From positions 16,286,238 to 16,350,237 of the forward strand of contig CM055095.1 in assembly GCA_029204225.1 (NCBI GenBank): DNA of 64,000 bases, in the 5' to 3' direction. Both the position numbers and the translations under genes were made by a program. Position 1 is the first letter of the stretch; every line of letters begins with the position of its first letter. Below the pieces are notes generated by a model, which saw only the letters and a list, made by a program, of their open reading frames with translations, made no database searches and was not told where the DNA came from. Below, in pieces: positions 58,111 through 64,000 of this stretch. This stretch comes from Diphasiastrum complanatum. Lineage: Eukaryota > Streptophyta > Lycopodiopsida > Lycopodiales > Lycopodiaceae.

Positions 58111-59220
58111 AACTAGGGCCCCTGACGTTGATGACATTCCAGTTAGGGCCGATAGGCTGGTCGTCCTCGATATAGACAGGGTGCTGTTAAACACTTACGG
58201 AACATATCCGAATGGCCCTTTTGTAAAATGCTTCAAGAGAAACATAATCCGAGTGCACAAACACTGCTACTGTTTTCTAAGGCCCAAGGCTAATGTGTTT
58301 TTGCAAAAACTAGCTGAGGAGGGAGTGAAAATCATTATATGGAGCGGCATGAGACATTCGAAGGTCATGAAAATACTGCGTACCTGCTTCCGTGAAGAAA
58401 TGCAACAAAGAATTTTCAAAGGTAGCTTAACATTTAACATATTAACACTTGTGATCACATTGTCATCTTGGGATTATTAAAGCATATGAGCTCAATTAAC
58501 TCACAACAATGTATTCAGCAATACCTGCAAAATAAATTATCAATAATTTTGTGGTACTTTCTACTAGTTATTTTGTGCTTTTAATACCAATTGTCTAAAT
58601 TCTGGTACATTTTGGTAGTATTTTAGACCCAAGCTGAAACTATTCCGAATGATTTTGGATATCAATTCTTAATGTATGGTACCTATTGCCTCTGTTTTGG
58701 TACTATGTACCAACATTTGGTACTGTTAATATGCTCCATCAAAACTGTGAGGGTAATTTTTGGTAATGTCTAATATTCGCCTTTTGTTTCTGCAGATATT
58801 TTTGCCCAAAATAAGTGTGAGATCTGGTGTGAAGACTTCAAGGAGATTCCTTACGTCACCTGGATAAATCGGAGGTGCCAGTATTTCTGAAGAACCTGCG
58901 GGAGGTATGGAAATTATGTCCAGAGTTCGACGCATCCAACACCATACCTGTAGACGATAAACGCTACAAGTCGTTTAAAAACAACTACGAGAACTACTTG
59001 GCCATAAAATGTTTCGACTCTTCTGTAGAGTGCAATGCTGAAACGGCCCCCTGGTATTGAAGGAGGTTCTATACCCGTGGCTCATGGGCTGGATCGATGC
59101 ACGAATTTCTATCGCCTTTACTAGAAGAAACCCTTTGTTTAAATGTGAGGACGATATGTCCTCTCTTGTTGTGAACTACTTTGTTGAGGTCGAAGGGTAC
59201 TTGTAGCGCTTCGACCCCCC
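58110..59220 (+). pseudogene. FCP1-like (HAD family) phosphatase domain, two exons
   Basis: From about 58110: ADRLVVLDIDRVLLNTYG, a D-x-D-x-V form of the HAD nucleophile loop, then FLRPKANVFLQKLAEEGVK and IIIWSGMRHSKVMKIL, matching the RPG...F...EIVIFTAS block of FCP1-type phosphatases. Intron 58422-58795. Exon 2 has FAQNKCEIWCEDF, a frame shift, then VPVFLKNLREVWKLCPEFDA and NTIPVDDKRYKSFKNNYEN, the family pattern of L.K.L...W......NT..VDD. The frame ends at 59060; VLYPWLMGWIDARISIAF in another frame may continue it to 59220, where copia DNA starts. FCP1 enzymes dephosphorylate Ser/Thr, for example in the Pol II tail. It lies in the same transcription sense as the H3-like relic. Confidence 0.65.
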
Positions 59221-59226
59221 TACAGA

Positions 59227-60273
59227 CTAGATCTGAAGAGTAAAGAAAAACTTTCTAGCATCATTGAATGAGTGTAAGGTTGAGAAAAAGTCCTTTTCAC
59301 AAGACATGTGGGAGCTAGCCCCACTGTCGATCCACCAATTGTCTCTTGAATTGCTATTGCTTGTTGGTGAGGATGTAGATGCCATCAAGAGTACATCTAC
59401 TTCATCCTCCTCCTCCTCCTTTGCAAGGTTTCCTTGTTTGTCCTCCTCCACTTGTGCTCTTATCCTCTTGTGGCATTCAGATGCATAATGGCCCTTCTTT
59501 CTACAAAAGAAGCATTTCTGCTTTGACTTGTCCTTTGAGCTTGATGCATCATCCTCTTCTTTGGCCTCCTTTGGATGCTTCTTCTTTCCATTGGTATTCT
59601 TTTTGCCCTTGAATGAGAAATTGGCTTTCTCATCACCATCCTGCAAAGACAAGGAACTCATCCTAGATTTTGCATGGAGCATCCTACACTCTTCAGCCAC
59701 TAATACACTGTGAAGTTTTTCTATAGTTGGCAAAGTGTCTTGGATGGCAAAACTTTGGACCAAATTTGCAAAGTCATCTCCTAGACCATTAAGGACAATT
59801 TGTACAAGCTCTCCATCATGAATCTTTTCTCCAATGGAAGCCAACTCCCTATTTAGAGACTTGATTCTAAGTACATAATCTTGTGCACTTTCCTCACTTC
59901 TCCTCATGCTTTGCAAAATTTGATGTCTAAGCATAAGAACTCTAGAAGTGTTGCTAGACTCATAGATTGATTTTAGAGACTCCCAAGCCTCTTTAGCACT
60001 AGTACAAGCTAATACTTCTCTCAACAAATCATTGCTCACATTCATCTTCACACAATGAAGTGCAAGCCTAGATCTCTTCTTGTATCTAGCTAACTCCTGT
60101 GCACCTAGAGGTTCATCTTCATCTTCAATCAGGAATTCATAAAGGTCTTGGAGCACCAAGAGTGACTCCATCCTAACCTTCCAAATAGCATAATTTGTAG
60201 AATTCAACCTCTCACTAGCTTCTAGAAGGTATGCTCCAGCAGATCCCATCTTACTAGTGACTTCTACAAACAA
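59227..60273 (-). pseudogene. Copia gag and protease start
   Basis: 347 open codons, minus strand. Capsid part: LNSTNYAIWKVRMESLLV, KEAWESLKSIYESSN, VLNGLGDDFANLVQSF. Zinc knuckle CFFCRKKGHYASECHKR. Protease start WWIDSGASSHMSC at about 59330-59290. The element ends abruptly at about 59240 inside the protease, so pol is gone. The gag frame itself is intact, and it may be a recent insertion into the FCP1-like gene or its flank. Confidence 0.85.
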
Positions 60274-60625
60274 GAAATAGATTTGATTGACTTGAAACTC
60301 ACAAAGGTCTCACACTTGCGGTGTTTCACTCAAATTTGATTTCTAATCCAACAAATGGACTTATAATCACAGTTCTATCACTCCCTCACAAAGTTGGAAT
60401 GAAGATAAGATGAAGTGAAAACTACTTTTAAACAAATCTTGCCAAGAAATGGATTTGATTGTCTCTAGAAACTCACTAAGGTCTCTCTCTTGTAGTGTTT
60501 CACTCAAATTAGATTTCTAATACAACAAATGGACTTATAATCTCAGTTCTAGCACTCCCTCACAAAGTTGGAATGAAGATAAGATGATGTGAAATCTACT
60601 TACAATTAAATCTTGCCAATTTTGG
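60274..60625. repeat. Tandem duplication, 174-bp units, upstream of copia gag
   Basis: GTGTTTCACTCAAAT, ACAAATGGACTTATAAT and CTCCCTCACAAAGTTGGAAT recur with a 174-bp offset (for example 60351 and 60525). They lie in the leader of the copia element, on the 5' side of gag. No PBS or LTR was recognised next to it. Confidence 0.8.
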
Positions 60626-60779
60626 CTATTTTTGAACAAAAAACTGAGTTAATCTCTTTCACACTTTTTGATGTACTTTCAAGACATGTAAAACAAGTTT
60701 AGAGGACCTGATTTCAGCCTAGATTAATTAGATCTCATGACCCTAAGTCAAATCTAATAAATGGCACTCAATCTTGGTA

Positions 60780-61448
60780 GTCCAACCACAACCAGAGTGG
60801 AGTCAGCAGTTGTTCGAAAGAGACTCTGCGGCCATCAGGGCCTATGTGACGAGTCCACAACAATTACGGGTGGACGTGCACTTTCTGCCATGTCCACAAA
60901 GATCCAAATGGGCGGAATGCGGGCTTTGGACAAGATCACACTATAGAATCTCAATTGGCAGGTGATACCATCAAAATATGAGTGGACCACGGATGTACAC
61001 ACCAGAAGGGCTCTCACCGCGTTCGCCAACCAATATATAAATTGCCCTGATCCAATAGTCCGCGCGGTAGCCACTTACGCCCGGGACTTGGAAGATCTGA
61101 TGGGGATCGAAACTAAATGAGAAAATTTTCTCCCATCCATATTCTTTGATGTTAATAAGGCACTACCTTCAGACAAAATCGAAGATCAGCTGCCAATAGC
61201 TCGTGTCTATTATCGAGTTGCGCTTCAGGGTGATCCATGGACACGCCGATTCCAAACATGGGTCGATCAAGATTGGCTGCGGGGGGCCCACAAGTCTCTT
61301 CACACGCCAAAGGACTTGAAGAAATTGGACCGCCTCAACTTTATGGAGGACGTCACCACCTACCTCATCTAGCAAAGGCGAGCGAAGAAAACGCTCTACT
61401 AAACCGGCAAAGTGTCGAGGGACTGGCACTACTTCAGGTCGTGGGTCC
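60780..61448 (+). pseudogene. Unrecognised coding relic
   Basis: Coding-like stretches in shifting frames: EWSQQLFERDSAAIRAYVTS (60794), YEWTTDVHTRRALTAFANQ and DPIVRAVATYARDLEDLMGI (60975-61110), then ARVYYRVALQGDPWTRRFQT and DLKKLDRLNFMEDVTTYL (61200-61370). I do not recognise the family. Cut at 61449 by a gypsy LTR. Confidence 0.4.
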
Positions 61449-62183
61449 TGTTGGGGGTATTCCCAACAAAGTGTAAATAAATAAAATCATTCAATAAAAT
61501 GTGTTGCGAGGGCATGGCATCCTGTGCGCGTAAGCCATGGCCTAATGAGCACGCAAGTAAAGTTGTAAATGAAATAAACTTGACTTGGGCCTTGGAATTA
61601 AAATAAAACTAGAGGCCCAAAGTCATTTTTAAACTTGGAGATTATTTTTTAGAGTTGGGTCCAAATTGGGACTCACATGAATCTTGTGATTACCAATGTA
61701 CTTTTTGTGAACCCTTGGATCAAGTTGGGTCCAAGATGAATGGATAGGATCATTGTGAATATTAGCCAATAGGATTGAGGGGCAAGGGCCTTCCCCATTT
61801 TATAAAAAGGCACCATTTGTACACTATTTGCATGCTTAATGAGAAGGAGAAAACTCTACCAATCTGGAAGAGAAGCATCCTCATTTGCAATTCAATGCTT
61901 GCTATTGCTCTTGTTGTTTTCTATTGCTTTCAAGTTCATGCTTTTTGGTTTCAATAGTTTATGTTTCTCCTTTAGCAAGTACAATGTGCATTTGAGCTAA
62001 CTCCACCCTCCCTCTATCTCTCTCTGCTATCTTCTTTTCCCTCCATCTTTTCTAATCATCCCCTTCCTTTCACCTACAATCATGATGAATGTTAGTGTCG
62101 AGGAGTAGAGTTAAGGGAGAGTAGTGTTAGTGGTGAGTAGAGATAAGGGAGAAAGTAGGAAGCTAACTAAAAATAGCATCTAT
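61449..62183 (+). mobile_element. Gypsy LTR, nearly complete
   Basis: Starts TGTTGGGGG; TATAAAAAGG at 61801 is a probable promoter. The end part (62055-62183) mirrors 47730-47846. It lacks the last 100 bp or so and is followed directly by CACTA transposase coding sequence. Confidence 0.7.
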
Positions 62184-63305
62184 CGTTCTTCGGATGAGAT
62201 CATGAGAGTACCCTCAGACTCTCCTGCACTGAAACACATTGACAAAGAATATCCATGTTTCGCAAGTGAAACAAGAAATATAAGATTTGGACTTGCAATA
62301 GACGGGGTTAACCCCTTTGGAAAAACGTCAAGCACGTGGTCTACTTGGCCAGTTGTGTTGGTCAATTATAACATTCCACCTTGGCTAAGCATTAAAAAAG
62401 AACATCTCATGCTAGCACTTCTAATTCCTGGAAAACATAGAGTAAAAAATATGGATATCTACTTTGCACCATTGATTGAAGAACTAGAACTACTATGGAA
62501 GGGAGTCCAAGCATATGACATCTCACGTCCACTTCAAGACAATACATTTTTGTTGCGTGTGATTTTAATGTGGACTATGCATGACTATCCAAGATTGGGC
62601 GATTGTTCAGGTGACTATAAAATGAAATCACTTGTAATTTTTGTATATTTATTTTTTATGCATGCAATAGTTATTCTTGGCTCAAGAAGATCTATGGTAA
62701 GAACAAATCAAATGGAGGAAACATGGCGTGGGGATCCACAAGATCTGAAAGAAGGTTCATTGATTGCAACACTTGCATCTGACGATCCATTGCAACATCC
62801 ATTTTGGATTGCCAAGGTGTTGTCTATGTCTTGAGATGCCTGATCAAATCTAATAACTTTGATTACAGTACATTGGTTGCAAACAGACCATGCTGATGCT
62901 TATAGAAAGAAATACTCATTAGAAATGTTGTGTACCGAAAAGGGCACCTGCAAGAAGCAGAAGTCAAAAAATAGCCCACATACAAGTGTGTTGCAACTCG
63001 TGGAAGTGGATATTCTCGTGTATGATTTCGAGCTCACAAGGACTGGGCATCTTCGAAAATTAACTATTACAATTTTAAAACAAAAAAATCTTGCAACTTC
63101 TTCTGTTGAACAAACTTTTGCTGGTCCAAGTAGGCGCACGCGTTCAAAAGCAACTACGCCAGAAACCTACGGTCTGCATTTGGAGGATGGTGGTATTCTT
63201 GTCAATAGTGAAGATGAGGATGTCTCTTCAACATCTTTTGGTTCATCATTGTTCACAGGAGATACTAATAGTTATGAAAGTCAAAGTGATGACTACCCCA
63301 TATAA
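62184..63305 (+). pseudogene. CACTA (En/Spm) Tnp2 transposase, deleted
   Basis: KEYPCFASETRNIRFGLAID, GVNPFGKTSSTWSTWPVVLV, NYNIPPWLSIKKEHLMLALL and MWTMHDYPRLGDCSG are the core of Tnp2. The middle of the protein is missing. From about 62690 a second part reads EGSLIATLASDDPLQHPFWI and VHWLQTDHADAYRKKYSLEM, then VDILVYDFELTRTGHLRKLT and an acidic end at 63305; a stop lies at 62832. The second part has the look of the small C-terminal reader domain found behind some plant CACTA transposases, which I recall only in general terms. Confidence 0.8.
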
Positions 63306-63784
63306 TGACATGTGCTTTCATGTTATGTTAAATGTTTGAAAGAATGTGCTAATATTGTGTTTATTTTGGGAATTCGTTTTTTTTACAGTATGTGGTGGAT
63401 GTGCTTTTATGATACAAGACATCACGTTACCATGAAGATTTCAATCATTCAAAAAATTTTATGCATATTAAATCTTAATTTGCCCAAGGTCAAATTTGAG
63501 TGTCAAAATTTGTACAAAAACATGTTATTTTTGAAATTTTAAGGGGTTCAAAATTCACAAAAAGTCCTCTTTTTTTTGTAATTTTTGTATTTGTTTTATA
63601 GGTGCGCATAGTATATTTCAAAATCATATTAAATTTATAAGATTTTTCAGAAATTTTAGAGAATATTCCATAAGTTTCTCCTTAGCCTGCAAAATTACCC
63701 ATGCAACTCGCAACGATGTTTGTGATACTTGCAGTAAAAACCTAGAGGCATCACCTTTATGGTAGTCAGTTTATAGTGTATACA
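63306..63784. other. No gene seen
   Basis: T-rich, stop-rich. Could be a CACTA 3' region; no terminal CACTA string was found. Confidence 0.4.
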
Positions 63785-64000
63785 GATCACTAGCCTTGAA
63801 GTACTTTTGCAAGCTTGCTGGGTTGAGCTTATTGAGTGGAGCTTATGCAAGAATTTGATCATGAGATCTGATATGTCAAAGGTAGCTCTAACCAGGTTGT
63901 AGATGCTCTTAGTCGGATTGGTGAATTAAGTGAACTTTCATTCACCCAGATTTTCACAGATATAGGTCTCTCATTGAGAGGAAGCAGATTCTCATTTTAG
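63785..64000 (+). pseudogene. Gypsy RNase H end fragment, runs off the window
   Basis: MQEFDHEI, stop, YVKGSSNQVVDALSRIGELS and LSFTQIF match the end of gypsy RNase H (QEFDYEI.YVKG..N.VADALSR). The upstream TDH...LKYF string is out of frame. It may continue to the right of the window. Confidence 0.75.

Overview
The window looks like repeat-dominated nuclear DNA of a land plant, probably a large-genome non-seed plant such as a fern or lycophyte. The evidence is a plant-type PLS-class PPR gene with DMYAKCG modules, spliced genes with GT-AG introns, plant-type TTTAGGG repeats, Ty1/copia and Ty3/gypsy elements with tRNA-iMet and tRNA-Asp primer sites, a CACTA Tnp2 remnant, a hAT-type MITE and tRNA-derived SINEs. 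The clade is an inference from the style of the PPR repeats, not a proof. No rRNA, tRNA, CRISPR array or clearly intact host gene was found.

Layout. 0-2.4 kb: a broken PPR gene with a duplicated tail. 2.4-10.9 kb: SINE, gypsy fragments, nested LTR pieces and mostly empty DNA. 11-13.4 kb: a deleted copia element. 13.4-20.1 kb: non-coding DNA with palindromes, tandem duplications and a hAT MITE that still has its 8-bp target duplication. 20.1-33.6 kb: copies of an unusual multi-gene mobile element. 33.6-41.4 kb: copia fragments and an unrecognised S/T/P-rich reading frame. 41.8-47.8 kb: a decayed gypsy element with a tRNA-Asp primer site. 47.8-48.4 kb: a copia LTR. 48.4-56.5 kb: a second large copy of the unusual element. 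57-61.4 kb: a histone-H3-like relic joined to an FCP1-type phosphatase, a copia gag and an unknown relic. 61.4-64 kb: gypsy LTR, CACTA Tnp2 and gypsy RNase H.

The main discovery candidate is a repeated element that carries four genes, here called C, H, A and B (labels are mine). B is a spliced DDE-type transposase whose motifs resemble the RAG1/Transib/CMC-like group: KLDESE, then GD.K.L, CxxC, LH and a QGMEKSH glutamate helix. H encodes a histone-H3-like N-tail and histone fold, a proline/basic linker and a C-terminal Ulp1-type (C48) cysteine-protease-like domain. C has a BAH-like N-terminal half. A is an unrecognised acidic protein with a Cys cluster. The order C> <H A> <B is visible at 23.9-31.1 kb; H, A, B and C recur at 48.5-56.5 kb in circularly permuted order. 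The space between H and A holds head-to-head promoters flanked by many copies of an ATATC-containing motif, and each copy of the element uses its own version of the GC-rich half. This suggests a self-recognising transposon family that has captured chromatin components. All copies here are damaged, so function can only be inferred from what is conserved among them.
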